Origin: Campylobacter vulpis
GTDB taxonomy: Bacteria; Campylobacterota; Campylobacteria; Campylobacterales; Campylobacteraceae
Assembly (NCBI RefSeq): GCF_014217995.1
Contig: NZ_CP041617.1
Location: 1,550,001-1,614,000, forward strand
Length of the DNA: 64,000 nt
Reading direction: 5' to 3'
Under the pieces are notes generated by a model. It searched no databases. It worked only from the letters and a program-made list of their open reading frames with translations, and was not told the DNA's origin. Shown here one piece after another: positions 40,797 through 51,267 of the stretch; position 1 is the first letter of the stretch, and each line of letters starts with the position of its first letter. The position numbers and the translations under genes were made by a program.

Positions 40797-42302
40797 TTAT
40801 ATATGATTTGCTTTAAATTCTTCGATAGCCTTAGCTAATTTATCCTCCAAATCTTTATCCAAAGCCTTTTTAGTGCGAATTTGCTCAAAGAGGTCTGGAT
40901 ATTTAGCTTCAATAAAAGGATAAATACTTTCCTCAAATTCCCTAATTTTGCTGACTGCCACATCGTCTAAAAATCCCCTTGTTCCCGCAAATATAAGCAC
41001 AACTTGCTTTTCTACAGATAAAGGCGAATAAGGAGGCTGTTTTAAAAGCTCAACCATTCTTTGTCCGCGTTCTAGCTGCTTACGGCTTGCCTCATCTAAA
41101 TCACTTGCAAACTGAGCGAAAGCTTGAAGTTCTCTATACTGTGCCAAATCAAGTCTTAAAGTCCCAGAAACTTGCTTAGTCGCTTTAATCTGTGCTGCAC
41201 CCCCCACACGCGAAACAGACAAGCCGACATTAATAGCAGGGCGAATACCTGAATTAAACAAATCTGTTTCTAAGAAAATCTGTCCATCTGTAATAGAAAT
41301 CACATTGGTTGGAATATAGGCAGATACATCTCCAGCTTGCGTTTCTATAATAGGTAAAGCCGTCAAACTTCCTGCACCAAGCTCGTCATTAAGCTTAGAT
41401 GCTCTTTCTAACAATCTTGAATGCAAATAAAACACATCACCTGGATAAGCCTCACGACCCGGAGGACGGCGTAAAATTAATGACATCTCGCGGTAAGCCA
41501 CAGCGTGTTTGCTTAAATCATCATAAACAATTAAAGCGTGTTTTGCATTATCCCTAAAATACTCGCCCATCGTTACACCAGCATAAGGAGCGAGATATTG
41601 TAAAGCGGCAGAATCTGAAGCACCCGCATTTACAACTATTGTATATTCCATAGCACCGTGTTCTTCGAGCCTTTTTACAACCTGTGCAACAGTGCTTTGC
41701 TTTTGCCCTATGGCAACATAAATACAAATCACCCCTTGTCCTCTTTGAGAGATAATTGTATCCACAGCAACAGTAGTTTTACCCGTTTGTCTATCGCCTA
41801 TGATTAATTCTCTTTGTCCCCTACCAATAGGCACAAGGGCGTCAATTGCCTTAATCCCCGTATGTAAAGGCTCATGAACGCTCTTTCTAGCCATAATGCC
41901 TTTTGCCTTCTCTTCAACAAAGCGAAATTCACTTGCATTAATAGGACCCTTAGCGTCGATAGGCTCTCCTAAAGCATTAACAACACGACCAACTAAAGAT
42001 TCTCCAACAGGTACTTTAAGAAGTTTTTTAAGCCTTTTCACAGAGTCACCCTCTTTTAAGCCTTCACCTTTTCCCAAAACAACGATACCAACACTGCTTT
42101 CTTCGAGGTTAAGCGCCATACCCTTTTCGCCATTTTCAAACTCAACCATCTCCCCAGCCATAATGTTTTTAAGACCATAAACCTTAGCCACACCATCTGC
42201 AACGGATACTATTTTGCCCGTTTCTTCAATTTCTAAATTTAAATCAAAATTTTCTATTCTTTCTTTAATAATAGAACTGATTTCATCAGCTTTAAATTTC
42301 AT
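40797..42302 (-). CDS. atpA: ATP synthase alpha subunit
   Basis: 501 residues. P-loop [26 protein letters not shown] with the arginine finger, and [20 protein letters not shown] are present. It is the non-catalytic nucleotide-binding partner of beta in the F1 head. Ribosome site AAGGAG. It lies 11 bp after atpH. Confidence 0.98.
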   Translation of the reverse strand: MKFKADEISSIIKERIENFDLNLEIEETGKIVSVADGVAKVYGLKNIMAGEMVEFENGEKGMALNLEESSVGIVVLGKGEGLKEGDSVKRLKKLLKVPVGESLVGRVVNALGEPIDAKGPINASEFRFVEEKAKGIMARKSVHEPLHTGIKAIDALVPIGRGQRELIIGDRQTGKTTVAVDTIISQRGQGVICIYVAIGQKQSTVAQVVKRLEEHGAMEYTIVVNAGASDSAALQYLAPYAGVTMGEYFRDNAKHALIVYDDLSKHAVAYREMSLILRRPPGREAYPGDVFYLHSRLLERASKLNDELGAGSLTALPIIETQAGDVSAYIPTNVISITDGQIFLETDLFNSGIRPAINVGLSVSRVGGAAQIKATKQVSGTLRLDLAQYRELQAFAQFASDLDEASRKQLERGQRMVELLKQPPYSPLSVEKQVVLIFAGTRGFLDDVAVSKIREFEESIYPFIEAKYPDLFEQIRTKKALDKDLEDKLAKAIEEFKANHI

Positions 42303-42313
42303 TCATATTCTCC

Positions 42314-42832
42314 TTAAATGGTTTTAAGTATAAACTCGCTTAATTTATTTTGCAAAGTTTTCATAGAGAAAGAAAGCTCGTAACCTAACTCCTCCAACGC
42401 AATTTTTATCCCATCAATTTGTGTAATTTGAACGCTTAATTTAATTTTAACATTAAATTTTGCACTAAGCTTATTTTCAAACTCTTTTAAACTCTGCTCG
42501 TCCAATTTCTCACTCGCATAAACCACACCCAAAAATATATTTTCTTTAAAGGCATTTTGTCTTTCAAGCTCTTTAACAATGTGTGGCACACAAGAAAGTC
42601 TTGAATTTTCTATCAAAATTTTTAGAAAATTGTTAAAATTCGGGCTAAATTTTTCAAAAAAAGACTGGATAAGCTCTAGTTTTTTTTCCTTTTTAATCCC
42701 AGCAGACTCTGCTAAAATTCTAAATTTAGCTAAAGCAAAAGCTGAAGCTAAAATGCGTAAATTTTCGTAAAGCTCCCCAGCATCTGCTCTTAAAGCAATC
42801 GCTTTAGCATATTTCTTTGCTACCATATTCAT
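42314..42832 (-). CDS. atpH: ATP synthase delta subunit
   Basis: 172 residues from the ATG at 42832, which overlaps the upstream b-subunit stop (TGATG). VAKKYAKAIAL at the N-terminus and LEELGYELSFSMKTLQNKLS at the end are typical of OSCP/delta. It links F1 to the peripheral stalk. Confidence 0.94.
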   Translation of the reverse strand: MNMVAKKYAKAIALRADAGELYENLRILASAFALAKFRILAESAGIKKEKKLELIQSFFEKFSPNFNNFLKILIENSRLSCVPHIVKELERQNAFKENIFLGVVYASEKLDEQSLKEFENKLSAKFNVKIKLSVQITQIDGIKIALEELGYELSFSMKTLQNKLSEFILKTI

Positions 42833-43344
42833 CAAGAAGCCTTTTTCATCATAATATTAACAATTTCTTTTTGTCCAAAACACGCACTATTTTCATCAAA
42901 AAGCTCGGCTAAAACTTGAGAAATAACCTCTTTTTCCATTTTTCTCAATTCATATTCTTTCTGTTCTTCAAAATGCCTATCTAAAAGTGCAAGTTCTTCT
43001 TGCAATTCTTCTCTAATCCCATTTGCTAGAATTTCCGCTTCTTTTTTAGATACAATCAAAGCCTCAGCAGCATTAGCCTTCGCCTCCTCTAGCTTTTTCA
43101 TCATATCAAGTTTTTTAGATTTACTTTCAAGCAATTTTTTTTGTATCTCATCTAATCTGGAAGAAATTTTTAAAATGCGACTTTTGTAAAAATGCCTCAC
43201 AGGATTGACTAATAAATAATAGAGTATCACAGCAAAAATAACAAAATTCACCGTCCTAGGTATAATGTCATACTCTCCGCTTCCACTCGGTGCAGCAACA
43301 GCACCTAAAGGCAATAAACAAATAAGATAAATTAACCTTTTCAT
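42832..43344 (-). CDS. atpF: ATP synthase b subunit
   Basis: 170 residues starting at the second ATG of ATGATG, which has proper spacing from AAGGAG. A hydrophobic N-terminal stretch that looks like a signal peptide (LIYLICLLPLGAVA) is followed by a membrane helix (TVNFVIFAVILYYLLVNPV) and a long Lys/Glu-rich coiled coil. Peripheral stalk. One of two b-type subunits in the operon. Confidence 0.93.
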   Translation of the reverse strand: MKRLIYLICLLPLGAVAAPSGSGEYDIIPRTVNFVIFAVILYYLLVNPVRHFYKSRILKISSRLDEIQKKLLESKSKKLDMMKKLEEAKANAAEALIVSKKEAEILANGIREELQEELALLDRHFEEQKEYELRKMEKEVISQVLAELFDENSACFGQKEIVNIMMKKAS

Positions 43345-43352
43345 CATTCTCC

Positions 43353-43778
43353 TTAAATCTTTTTAATATTATTTTCTAAAAGTTGTTTAAATTCTGGTAG
43401 ATTTTTTAATAAATTTTGTTTTAATTCTTCTTTTTGTGCATTAAGCTCGACATAAAAACTTGCCATTTTACGCTCAAGCTCCTCTTTTTTTGTTTGAATT
43501 GCAATTTGCGCCTCTTCTTTAGCTTGATTAATGGCACTTTGTTTAATTTTATGGATTTCTTCTCTTGTGCTTTGATGAATTTTTTCTACCTCATCATTTG
43601 CTCCAAGCATTTGTTGCGAATTTTCTTTAACCTTATTTTCATCATTTTTAATAGAACTATTTCTCTCGTCCATAAATCTTAACAAAGGCTTATATAGCAT
43701 AGAATTTAAAATCACAATCATAGCTAAAAAAATCGCCATTGTAGCTAACATTATCGAAATGTGCATATCTGAAAACAT
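43353..43778 (-). CDS. ATP synthase b' subunit
   Basis: 141 residues: one N-terminal membrane helix (ISIMLATMAIFLAMIVILNS) followed by YKPLLRFMDERNSSI and a long charged coiled coil. The second b-type stalk subunit (atpF'), as in other epsilonproteobacteria. First gene of the atp operon here; the F0 a and c genes are elsewhere. Confidence 0.9.
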   Translation of the reverse strand: MFSDMHISIMLATMAIFLAMIVILNSMLYKPLLRFMDERNSSIKNDENKVKENSQQMLGANDEVEKIHQSTREEIHKIKQSAINQAKEEAQIAIQTKKEELERKMASFYVELNAQKEELKQNLLKNLPEFKQLLENNIKKI

Positions 43779-43806
43779 TATTTTCCTTTATTATAAATAT
43801 TGCAAA

Positions 43807-43812
43807 ATTGTA
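43807..43812 (-). promoter_or_regulatory. Possible -10 of the atp operon
   Basis: TACAAT on the minus strand, 29 bp before the b' start, in a 59-bp gap after parB. No TGn extension and no -35, so the call is weak, and read-through from parAB is possible. Confidence 0.35.
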
Positions 43813-43837
43813 TCTAAAACAAACTAAATTCTAAATT

Positions 43838-44677
43838 TCAAGCTAGAATTTCAAATATTTTTTTAATTTTATCTTTACTTGTTAAATATATTGTTAGTTT
43901 TTCCCCTTTACTTTCACACTTTAAGCCATATTGATTTAAAATTTTCTTAATTTTTTGCATATCCTCATCAAATTCAAAAGAAAATTTCTTATTATTTAAT
44001 TCTTTGTTTTTTAAATTTTGGACAATTTTTTCCGTATCCCTTACGCTTAATTTCTGCCCCATAATGCTATCAACCATAGTTTTTTCATCATCTTTTTTAA
44101 GTCCAACTAAAATTTTGGCGTGTCCTTGAGAAATTTTACCCTCGGCAATTAATTTTTGTGTTGCTTGTTCTAAATTTAAAAGTCTTAGCGTATTTGTGAT
44201 TTGTGTGCGACTTTTATGGATAATGGACGCTAAATTTTCTTGAGTAATTTGATGCTCTTCAATTAAGCTTTTATAAGAATGAGCTAACTCAATAGGATTT
44301 AAATTTTCTCTTTGGATATTTTCTATCAAAGCAAGTTCCCTAAGCCTTTTCTCCTTAACATCAGCCACAAAAGCCAAAATGCTCTTAAGACCTAGGATTT
44401 GACTTGCTCTAAGCCTCCGTTCTCCTGCCACCAAAACATAACGCTCGCCTTTTTTAAGCACGATGATAGGCTGAATGAGTCCATATTCTTTAATCGAATT
44501 CGCAAGCTCTCCTAAAGCCTCTTCATCAAAATGCTTTCTAGGCTGGTAAGGATTAAGGTCGATTTTGGCTAGAGGAATTTCGCTGACTTGATTTGTGTCA
44601 AGTCCTAATTCTCTACTATAAACCTCGTCTAAATCACCGATGAGTTTGCTTAAACCTTTATCTTTATTTAAACCCAT
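43838..44677 (-). CDS. parB: Chromosome partitioning protein ParB
   Basis: 279 residues from the ATG at 44677, preceded by AGGA; the TTG just before is less likely. The N-terminal CTP-binding box is VAGERRLRASQI within the PLAKIDLNPYQPRKHFDEE domain, then the helix-turn-helix ENLASIIHKSRTQITNTLRL, then the dimerisation domain. It binds parS sites near the origin and works with ParA. Four bases after parA. Confidence 0.95.
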   Translation of the reverse strand: MGLNKDKGLSKLIGDLDEVYSRELGLDTNQVSEIPLAKIDLNPYQPRKHFDEEALGELANSIKEYGLIQPIIVLKKGERYVLVAGERRLRASQILGLKSILAFVADVKEKRLRELALIENIQRENLNPIELAHSYKSLIEEHQITQENLASIIHKSRTQITNTLRLLNLEQATQKLIAEGKISQGHAKILVGLKKDDEKTMVDSIMGQKLSVRDTEKIVQNLKNKELNNKKFSFEFDEDMQKIKKILNQYGLKCESKGEKLTIYLTSKDKIKKIFEILA

Positions 44678-44681
44678 CAAT

Positions 44682-45467
44682 TTATCCTAAAATGCAATAA
44701 GCTAAATTTTGATACGCCAAAGAACCGGGTGATTTTATATCATAAAGTATAATAGGCTTTCCAAAACTTGGACTTTCTGCAAGCTTTACATTTCTAGGAA
44801 TAATGATAAAATCATCTTCACTACTTTTCATTTTAAAAAGCTGTTTTTTAAAATTTTGCTTTAAATCCTCCACAACATCTTTAGAAAGATTATTTTGCGA
44901 ACTATACATAGTCGGCAAAAATCCCTTAACTTTAAGCTTTGGGTTAATCGTTTTTTTAATAATCTTAATGGTATTTAGCACCATAGCTACCCCCTCAAGT
45001 GCGTAAAATTCACATTGTATAGGGATAATTACACTATCACTCGCCGCAAAAGCATTAATGGTGATATTTCCAAGTGCAGGAGGTGAATCTATAATGATAA
45101 AATCATACTTATCCACCACTTCTTCAAGTTGCTTTTTAAGCATCATTTTCTTTTCATTTCCCTCATCTTTAGCAAGCTCTTGTTCTATACCGACAAGCCC
45201 TATATTTGACGGAGCTAAATGCAACTGGGGCAATTCTGTCTTTAAGATAATATCGCTTAATTTTTTTCTACCTATAAAAACATGGTAAATATTATATTCA
45301 TAATTATTTCTATTAAAACCAAGTCCTGTTGTTGCATTTGCTTGCGGATCTACATCGATTAAAAGCACTTTTTTTTCCGCTACCGCCAAAGAAGCCGCTA
45401 AATTGACTGCCGTGGTCGTTTTGCCCACGCCACCTTTTTGATTTGCTATTGTTATCACTTCGCTCAT
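44682..45467 (-). CDS. parA: Chromosome partitioning ATPase ParA (Soj)
   Basis: 261 residues. The deviant Walker A is ITIANQKGGVGKTTTAVNLA, Walker A' LLIDVDPQANATTGLG and Walker B FIIIDSPPALG. It segregates the chromosome with ParB. The start overlaps the birA stop by 4 bp. Confidence 0.96.
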   Translation of the reverse strand: MSEVITIANQKGGVGKTTTAVNLAASLAVAEKKVLLIDVDPQANATTGLGFNRNNYEYNIYHVFIGRKKLSDIILKTELPQLHLAPSNIGLVGIEQELAKDEGNEKKMMLKKQLEEVVDKYDFIIIDSPPALGNITINAFAASDSVIIPIQCEFYALEGVAMVLNTIKIIKKTINPKLKVKGFLPTMYSSQNNLSKDVVEDLKQNFKKQLFKMKSSEDDFIIIPRNVKLAESPSFGKPIILYDIKSPGSLAYQNLAYCILG

Positions 45468-46099
45468 CTTAAACTATATATCCTCTTATTTGCTAATAAT
45501 ATTGACCCATCTTCATACAAAAAAGCATCTTTTAACGCGTAAATTTTGCCTTCATAATGGACACTAAAATTTTTTGATTTCTCAAATTCTAACACATACT
45601 TACTAAAAATACGCTTCCATAAAAATTTTTTTTCCAAAACTTTTATAAATTCCTCTATTAATTCTTTAGGCTCTATTTTTACATCACATAAAGCGGCATT
45701 TTGTGGAGCAAATTTGAGATTAAGTCCTATACCGCATATTATAAATTCGCCTATTTTATTGCTCATCACTCCGCCGACCTTTTTATCATTTAAATACAAA
45801 TCGTTTGACCATTTAAGCCAAATTTGTGAGCCAAAACTCTCTAAAAGCTCTTTTAAGAGATAAGCAAAATAGATACTCGCAGAAGCCAAAGGCAAATCAC
45901 TAGGCAAATCTCTCTCTCTCACGCAAAAAGAAAGATGTAAATTCCCCCTAGAGCTAATCCAAGCATTATCCCTACTCCCCACTCCGCTAGTTTGTTCTAA
46001 AGCATAAATGGCGGTATTTTGCCGTATTTCACCCTTTCTTATCTTCTCGCATAAAAAAAGCTGCGTTGAGGCTATTTTTTCAATACAAATAATCTGCAC
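45464..46099 (-). CDS. birA: Biotin--protein ligase
   Basis: About 211 residues if the GTG at 46099 is used. That start has AAAGG seven bases upstream and places the conserved IEKIASTQLF at the N-terminus; a longer ATG start at 46117 lies deeper inside fmt. Domain motifs are QTSGVGSRDNAWIS, LHLSFCVRE, LKWSNDLYLNDKKVGGV and FIICGIGLNL. There is no N-terminal HTH, so it attaches biotin to carboxylase but is not a repressor. It overlaps fmt by about 20 bp. Confidence 0.88.
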   Translation of the reverse strand: MQIICIEKIASTQLFLCEKIRKGEIRQNTAIYALEQTSGVGSRDNAWISSRGNLHLSFCVRERDLPSDLPLASASIYFAYLLKELLESFGSQIWLKWSNDLYLNDKKVGGVMSNKIGEFIICGIGLNLKFAPQNAALCDVKIEPKELIEEFIKVLEKKFLWKRIFSKYVLEFEKSKNFSVHYEGKIYALKDAFLYEDGSILLANKRIYSLR

Positions 46100-46988
46100 T
46101 TTTAAGCCTTTTTCCATTTAAAAAAGTTCGCCCATTAAGAGGCTTTTTGCCACTTTCTTGCAAGGCTTTAATTCTTAAAGTTCCTTTTTTACAAGCAAGC
46201 AAAAAATTCTCTTTTTCCACGGCTAAAATAAGCCCCTCTTTTTCATTTTCTTTTTCATCGTAAAGTTCTATATCTAAAAATTTTAAACCATTTTCCAAAA
46301 AAATACCCGGCCAAGGATAAAAAGCTAAAAATTTTCGATACAATTTTTTCGCATCACTTAAATCCACCAAGCCATCTTCTTTTTTAATTTTCTTGCAAAT
46401 GCTAACCTTACTTTCATCTTGTTTTTGTGGAGTGATTTGAGAAAAATGACGCAAAGTCTCTACCGCCAAAGAAGCCGCTAACTCTCCAAAAAGCTCAAAA
46501 ACCTCATCAGCTTTTTTACCCTTGATATTATGCTCCACGCTTTGCAAAATAGCTCCTGTGTCAAGTCCAGCATCCATAAGCATAGAGCAAACCCCACTGA
46601 TTTCATCACCATTTAAAATTGCACTTTGTATAGGGCTAGCCCCACGGTATTTTGGCAAAAGCGAAGCATGAAGATTAATGCAAGGGGCTAAATCCAAAAT
46701 ATTTTGAGGCAAAATTTTACCATAAGCAGCAACCACTATAAAATCAGGCTTTAAAGCTTTTAGATTTTCAAAAAGTTCTTCATCTTTGAGACTTTTAGGA
46801 GTAAAAATAGGAATTTGAGGAGCATTTTTTTGCAAAAAAGCCTTAGTATCACTAGGAGTTAAAATTTGCTTTCTTCCCACAGCCTTATCAGGCTGGGTAA
46901 AAAGTGCTAAAATTTCAAAATACCTTAAAAGCTCTTGCAAAATGCGTGTAGCGTAGGCTGGAGTTCCCATAAATACAAGCTTTTTCAT
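46080..46988 (-). CDS. fmt: Methionyl-tRNA formyltransferase
   Basis: 302 residues. N-terminal MKKLVFMGTPAYATRIL, the formyl-folate site INLHASLLPKYRGASPIQ, and DAGLDTGAIL are typical. It formylates initiator tRNA. It lies 45 bp after secY on the same strand; this fmt-secY neighbourhood differs from C. jejuni as remembered and may be a rearrangement joint. Confidence 0.96.
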   Translation of the reverse strand: MKKLVFMGTPAYATRILQELLRYFEILALFTQPDKAVGRKQILTPSDTKAFLQKNAPQIPIFTPKSLKDEELFENLKALKPDFIVVAAYGKILPQNILDLAPCINLHASLLPKYRGASPIQSAILNGDEISGVCSMLMDAGLDTGAILQSVEHNIKGKKADEVFELFGELAASLAVETLRHFSQITPQKQDESKVSICKKIKKEDGLVDLSDAKKLYRKFLAFYPWPGIFLENGLKFLDIELYDEKENEKEGLILAVEKENFLLACKKGTLRIKALQESGKKPLNGRTFLNGKRLKSADYLY

Positions 46989-47033
46989 ACAAAACCCTTT
47001 CGCAAATTTATGGGAAAAGTCCCCAAAGAGACT

Positions 47034-48299
47034 TTAAAGACCTACGGCACTTAGAGTTTGATATTTGCTCATATAAATTTGAGCTTCAATTTTCCTCATC
47101 GTATCTAAGGCGACTTGCACAACAATTAAAACAGAAGTTCCGCCAAAATTAAAAGGAACTCCCATAAATTTTACCAAAATCCAAGGTAAAGTTGCCACCA
47201 AAGCAAGATAAATAGATCCAGAAAAAGTAAGTCTTGAAGCGACCTCATTAAGATACAAAGCTGTCCCCTCACCTGGACGAATGCCCGGGATAAAACCCCC
47301 TTGTTTTTTAAGATTTTCCGCAATATCCTTAGCATTAAACACTATACTTGCATAAAAATAGGCAAAAAATACCACAAACAAAAAGGTCAAAATGTGAAAG
47401 GCATAAGAATTTGGATTTAAAAAGTCATTTACCGCTAAGATGTAAGGATTTGTGCTAGTTTGCAAAATAGTCGCCGGAAACATCAAAATCGCACTTGCAA
47501 AAATAGGTGGAATCACACCGCTTAAATTCACCTTAATAGGAATATAGTTCATAATGCGTTTATTTTGATTTTGCATAACGACCTTACGCGAATAAGAAAT
47601 GGGGATTCTACGCTCCCCAAGCTCCACATAAATAATCACACCTATAGTTAGTAAAATAAGTAATAAAATCGCAAAAGCACTCAAGAAATTCATCTCGCCC
47701 GAATTGATTTGCCCTACGCTATTTGAAATAGCTGAAGGTATAGTAGAAACAATGCCCGCAAAAATGATAAGTGAGATACCATTACCCACACCTCTTTGTG
47801 TGATTTGCTCTCCTAACCACATCAAAAGCATAGTTCCAGCTAACATAGAAATGGCACACAAGGCTATGAAAGTATTTAAATCTTCTACCATAATGGCACT
47901 TGCTCCACCACGCCCATGCAAGCTCTGCAAACCTATGGCAACACCCACACTTTGCACCAAGGTGATTACAATGGTCGCATAACGGATAATTTGCATATAT
48001 TTTTGCATACCATCGCGTTCTTTTTTCATCTTACCTATATTTGGAAAAGTAGCTGCCAAAAGCTCCATAATAATAGAAGCTGTGATATAGGGCATAATCC
48101 CCAAGGAGATAATGGAAAATCTCTCCGCCGCTCCGCCGCTAAAGACATTAAAAAGTCCCAGTGCGTTATTTTCATTATTGTTAAAAAATTCTGCAATAAC
48201 ATCAGCATTGACGCCTGGAACTGGCACATAAGCTAGAACCCTATAAGCAAATAAAAATGCTAATGTGATTAAAATTTTATTCGTCAATGCTCTATTCAT
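47034..48299 (-). CDS. secY: Protein translocase subunit SecY
   Basis: 421 residues with ten membrane helices. Typical sequences are ILITLAFLFAYRVLAYVPVPG, the plug/helix 2 region with NALGLFNVFSGGAAERFSI, and PGIRPGEGTALYL. It forms the Sec channel in the inner membrane, which the A-type proteins with signal peptides would use. Last gene of the ribosomal protein operon, starting on the last base of rplO. Confidence 0.98.
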   Translation of the reverse strand: MNRALTNKILITLAFLFAYRVLAYVPVPGVNADVIAEFFNNNENNALGLFNVFSGGAAERFSIISLGIMPYITASIIMELLAATFPNIGKMKKERDGMQKYMQIIRYATIVITLVQSVGVAIGLQSLHGRGGASAIMVEDLNTFIALCAISMLAGTMLLMWLGEQITQRGVGNGISLIIFAGIVSTIPSAISNSVGQINSGEMNFLSAFAILLLILLTIGVIIYVELGERRIPISYSRKVVMQNQNKRIMNYIPIKVNLSGVIPPIFASAILMFPATILQTSTNPYILAVNDFLNPNSYAFHILTFLFVVFFAYFYASIVFNAKDIAENLKKQGGFIPGIRPGEGTALYLNEVASRLTFSGSIYLALVATLPWILVKFMGVPFNFGGTSVLIVVQVALDTMRKIEAQIYMSKYQTLSAVGL

Positions 48300-48691
48300 T
48301 ATTTTATTCCGCTAAGGCTGATATTTTCATCTTTAACTTTAGCTTTTAAATCTTTCGCACTTGCACCAATTAGCTTGATTTTGCTAACAGATTTTGAAAT
48401 TTTATGCACGGATTTAATGCTTTCAAAAGTGATTTCGCCTAAATCTTTAATAGCTGTAATTTTCTCAACATTAATCACATAAGGTTTTTCAATCTTAGAA
48501 GTAAAGCCTACTTTAGGCAATCTTCTTTGAAGAGGTTGTTGTCCTCCCTCAAAGCCTCTTTTTTCATTATAACCTTTTCTTGCGGTTTGTCCCTTGCCGC
48601 CTTTTGTGGCTGTTTTACCCATACCACTCCCTTGACCGCGACCAATTCTTTTGATTTTTCTTGTTGAACCTGCTGCTTTTGTTAAATTCAT
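48299..48691 (-). CDS. rplO: 50S ribosomal protein L15
   Basis: 130 residues. [30 protein letters not shown] is the L15 N-terminal pattern (seen at about residues 11-40), followed by [18 protein letters not shown]. Part of the large subunit, located between rpsE and secY in the conserved spc order. Confidence 0.97.
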   Translation of the reverse strand: MNLTKAAGSTRKIKRIGRGQGSGMGKTATKGGKGQTARKGYNEKRGFEGGQQPLQRRLPKVGFTSKIEKPYVINVEKITAIKDLGEITFESIKSVHKISKSVSKIKLIGASAKDLKAKVKDENISLSGIK

Positions 48692-48694
48692 CGT

Positions 48695-49138
48695 TTATCC
48701 TTTTAGCATCGTTAAGGCTTTAATAGTCGCACGAACCACATTTGCCGAATTATTTGAACCTAAAGATTTAATCAAAATATCCTTAATTCCAGCAAGTTCT
48801 ACGATAGGACGCGTAGAACCTCCAGCGATAACGCCCGTTCCCTCACTAGCAGGTTTGAGCAAAATTCTACTTGCATTATATTTAACCTCAACATCGTGAG
48901 CGATAGTAGAACCTTTAGTTTTAACCTCAACCATATTTTTAAAGGCATCATCAACAGCTTTACGAATCGCATCAGGAACTTCCTTAGCCTTACCATAGCC
49001 TACACCGACAAGTCCTTTTCTATTACCTACTATCACTAGGGCTGTAAAACGAAATCTTCTACCGCCCTTAACAACCTTCGTAACTCTACCTATATCGACA
49101 ATTACTTCTTCAAATTCTTCTCTATTATACTTTTCCAT
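48695..49138 (-). CDS. rpsE: 30S ribosomal protein S5
   Basis: 147 residues from the ATG at 49138, after GGAG. The S5 fold is marked by [40 protein letters not shown] and the C-terminal [16 protein letters not shown]. It takes part in decoding accuracy; spectinomycin-resistance changes map to its N-terminal loop. Confidence 0.98.
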   Translation of the reverse strand: MEKYNREEFEEVIVDIGRVTKVVKGGRRFRFTALVIVGNRKGLVGVGYGKAKEVPDAIRKAVDDAFKNMVEVKTKGSTIAHDVEVKYNASRILLKPASEGTGVIAGGSTRPIVELAGIKDILIKSLGSNNSANVVRATIKALTMLKG

Positions 49139-49147
49139 CAACTCTCC

Positions 49148-49504
49148 TTATAACCTAATGCCATTTTCTCTTAAAGACTCTGCTAAAGCCGCAATCACTC
49201 CGTGATACACATAGCCATTTCTATCAAAAACGCCTTGTTCAATTTTCTTTGCCTTAAGGGTTTTTGCAAATTCTGCACCAATTTTCTTTGCGCCGTCTTT
49301 ATTTGCTTTAATGCCTAATTTATGTCCATCAGCTGCTGCTAAAGTAATATTTTTTACATCATCAATGGCTTGAATATATAAGGTTCTATTAGACTTAAAT
49401 ACTGAAATTCTAGGAAGAGTCGCACAACCTGAAATTTTAGCCCTAATTCTTCTCTTTCTTTTGATTCTAAGACTGATTTTTCTTTTTAACACATTTGCTC
49501 TCAT
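49148..49504 (-). CDS. rplR: 50S ribosomal protein L18
   Basis: 118 residues. [26 protein letters not shown] and [20 protein letters not shown] match L18, which binds 5S rRNA. Basic N-terminus. Normal spc-operon place between rplF and rpsE. Confidence 0.97.
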   Translation of the reverse strand: MRANVLKRKISLRIKRKRRIRAKISGCATLPRISVFKSNRTLYIQAIDDVKNITLAAADGHKLGIKANKDGAKKIGAEFAKTLKAKKIEQGVFDRNGYVYHGVIAALAESLRENGIRL

Positions 49505-49513
49505 ACCCTATCC

Positions 49514-50050
49514 TTACTTCTTAGATGTCTTACCAGCTTTGCGGATAATACGCTCATCGGCATATTTCACACCTTTACCCTTGTATGGCTCTGGCGGTCT
49601 AAATTCGCGGATTTGTGCGGCGACCTGTCCAACGACTTGTTTATCACTTCCTTTAACAATCACATTATTTTTATCGACACTTATTTCAATCCCTGCTGGA
49701 ATTTCATAATTGATAGGATGAGAAAAACCAAGACTGAGTTCTAAAACTTTGCCCTTTAAAGCAGCTTTATAACCCACTCCATTAATTTCAAGCGTTTTAG
49801 AAAAGCCTTCTGTTAAACCTATAACAATATTACTTGCTAAAGCCCTATAAGTTCCCCAATATGCTCTACTTTGCCTATCGTCGCCTTTTGGAGAAAAAAG
49901 AATGTGATTATCCTTAATCTCAACATTTACATTTGCCTTAGTGTCTAAATCCTTTGCCAAATTTCCTTTTTTAAATTTAAGCAAAGTTCCTTCTAATTTT
50001 ACCTCTACACCACTTGGGATAGAGATAGGTTGCTTACCTATACGAGACAT
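49514..50050 (-). CDS. rplF: 50S ribosomal protein L6
   Basis: 178 residues. [17 protein letters not shown] at the start and the [13 protein letters not shown] signature near the end identify L6, which sits near the factor-binding centre. It is followed from rpsH by an unusually long 74-bp gap for this operon. Confidence 0.98.
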   Translation of the reverse strand: MSRIGKQPISIPSGVEVKLEGTLLKFKKGNLAKDLDTKANVNVEIKDNHILFSPKGDDRQSRAYWGTYRALASNIVIGLTEGFSKTLEINGVGYKAALKGKVLELSLGFSHPINYEIPAGIEISVDKNNVIVKGSDKQVVGQVAAQIREFRPPEPYKGKGVKYADERIIRKAGKTSKK

Positions 50051-50124
50051 ATTTTTTCCTTTTTATTTGTCTAGGATATTTCTACTTTTGTAAAGAATGG
50101 ATACCCAATGCCATAAAAAGCAGA

Positions 50125-50520
50125 TTACCAAATGGTGCATAAAATTTCGCCACCAACACCAGCTTTAAACGCTTCATCATTTGCTAAAACGCCACGACTA
50201 GTGCTAACTACGATAGTACCATAACCATTTTTAAAACGCTTAATTTCGTCTTTACCTTTATAAACACGGCGACCCGGCTTAGAGATTCTTTTAAGCTCGT
50301 TAATCACACTTTTACCTTTTTCATCATACTTCAAAACAACATTGATAAATTTTTTCTTGTCTTCCTCGACAACATTAAAACTATCAATATAACCCTTAGC
50401 TTGAAAAATCCCTACCAAAGCCTCCACAACCTTAGAGTGCAGAAGTTTAGTTGTTTCAAGTCTTCTCATACCTGCATTGCGAATTCTTGTAAGAGAGTCT
50501 GAAATTATGTCATTAATCAT
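50125..50520 (-). CDS. rpsH: 30S ribosomal protein S8
   Basis: 131 residues. [20 protein letters not shown] and the C-terminal [18 protein letters not shown] signature identify S8, a primary 16S rRNA-binding protein. In E. coli, S8 is the translational repressor of the spc operon. Confidence 0.98.
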   Translation of the reverse strand: MINDIISDSLTRIRNAGMRRLETTKLLHSKVVEALVGIFQAKGYIDSFNVVEEDKKKFINVVLKYDEKGKSVINELKRISKPGRRVYKGKDEIKRFKNGYGTIVVSTSRGVLANDEAFKAGVGGEILCTIW

Positions 50521-50529
50521 ATTTTATCC

Positions 50530-50715
50530 TTACCAACTTGCTTTTTTAAGACCCGGGATTAAGCCCTCATTGCCCATTTTTCTAAGACAAACTCTGCAAA
50601 TTCCAAAATCTCTATAAACTGAATGCGGACGCCCACAAATTTGACATCTAGTATAGCCACGAACTTTAAATTTAGGCTTACGCGTTGCTTTTGCTATCAT
50701 TGATTTTTTAGCCAT
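50530..50715 (-). CDS. rpsN: 30S ribosomal protein S14, zinc-binding type
   Basis: 61 residues from [16 protein letters not shown] at 50715. Four Cys in CQIC and CRVC mark the short zinc-containing form. [17 protein letters not shown] is the S14 signature. A longer in-frame start lies inside rplE and has no ribosome site. Confidence 0.97.
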   Translation of the reverse strand: MAKKSMIAKATRKPKFKVRGYTRCQICGRPHSVYRDFGICRVCLRKMGNEGLIPGLKKASW

Positions 50716-50716
50716 A

Positions 50717-51259
50717 TTACTTTCCTTTTGCAAATGGCACACCAAAAAGCTCTAAAAGCTTTAGTGCCTCTTTATCATTTTGTGCGGTTGTAACGATAGA
50801 AATATTCATTCCGTGAGTGCGTAAGATTTTATCATACTCTACCTCTGGAAACATTAATTGCTCATTAAGTCCAAAATTATAATTTCCTCTACCATCAAAA
50901 CCATCACGACTTAGCCCCCTAAAATCTTTTACCCTTGGAAGAGCAATGGAAATCAGTTTATCTAAGAAAGCAAACATATTATCCTTTCTTAAAGTTACCA
51001 TCACACCCACAGGAAAGCCCTCACGCACCTTAAAACCAGCGACAGATTTTTTCGCTTTCGTAATCACAGCCCTTTGTCCAGCAATTAAGGAGATGGTATC
51101 CGCCACATTTTGCAATACTTTTTGATCTTTAGCTAATTCTCCAGCACCCACACTAATCACAACCTTTTCAAGAGCAGGGACAAGCATAGGGTTTTTAATA
51201 TCAAATTCCTTAATCAAAGCCGCTTTAATATCTTGACTATATTTTTCTTTTAATCTCAT
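50717..51259 (-). CDS. rplE: 50S ribosomal protein L5
   Basis: 180 residues. [38 protein letters not shown] and [20 protein letters not shown] are L5 hallmarks. It binds 5S rRNA and contacts tRNA in the P site. Confidence 0.98.
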   Translation of the reverse strand: MRLKEKYSQDIKAALIKEFDIKNPMLVPALEKVVISVGAGELAKDQKVLQNVADTISLIAGQRAVITKAKKSVAGFKVREGFPVGVMVTLRKDNMFAFLDKLISIALPRVKDFRGLSRDGFDGRGNYNFGLNEQLMFPEVEYDKILRTHGMNISIVTTAQNDKEALKLLELFGVPFAKGK

Positions 51260-51267
51260 AGCCTCTC

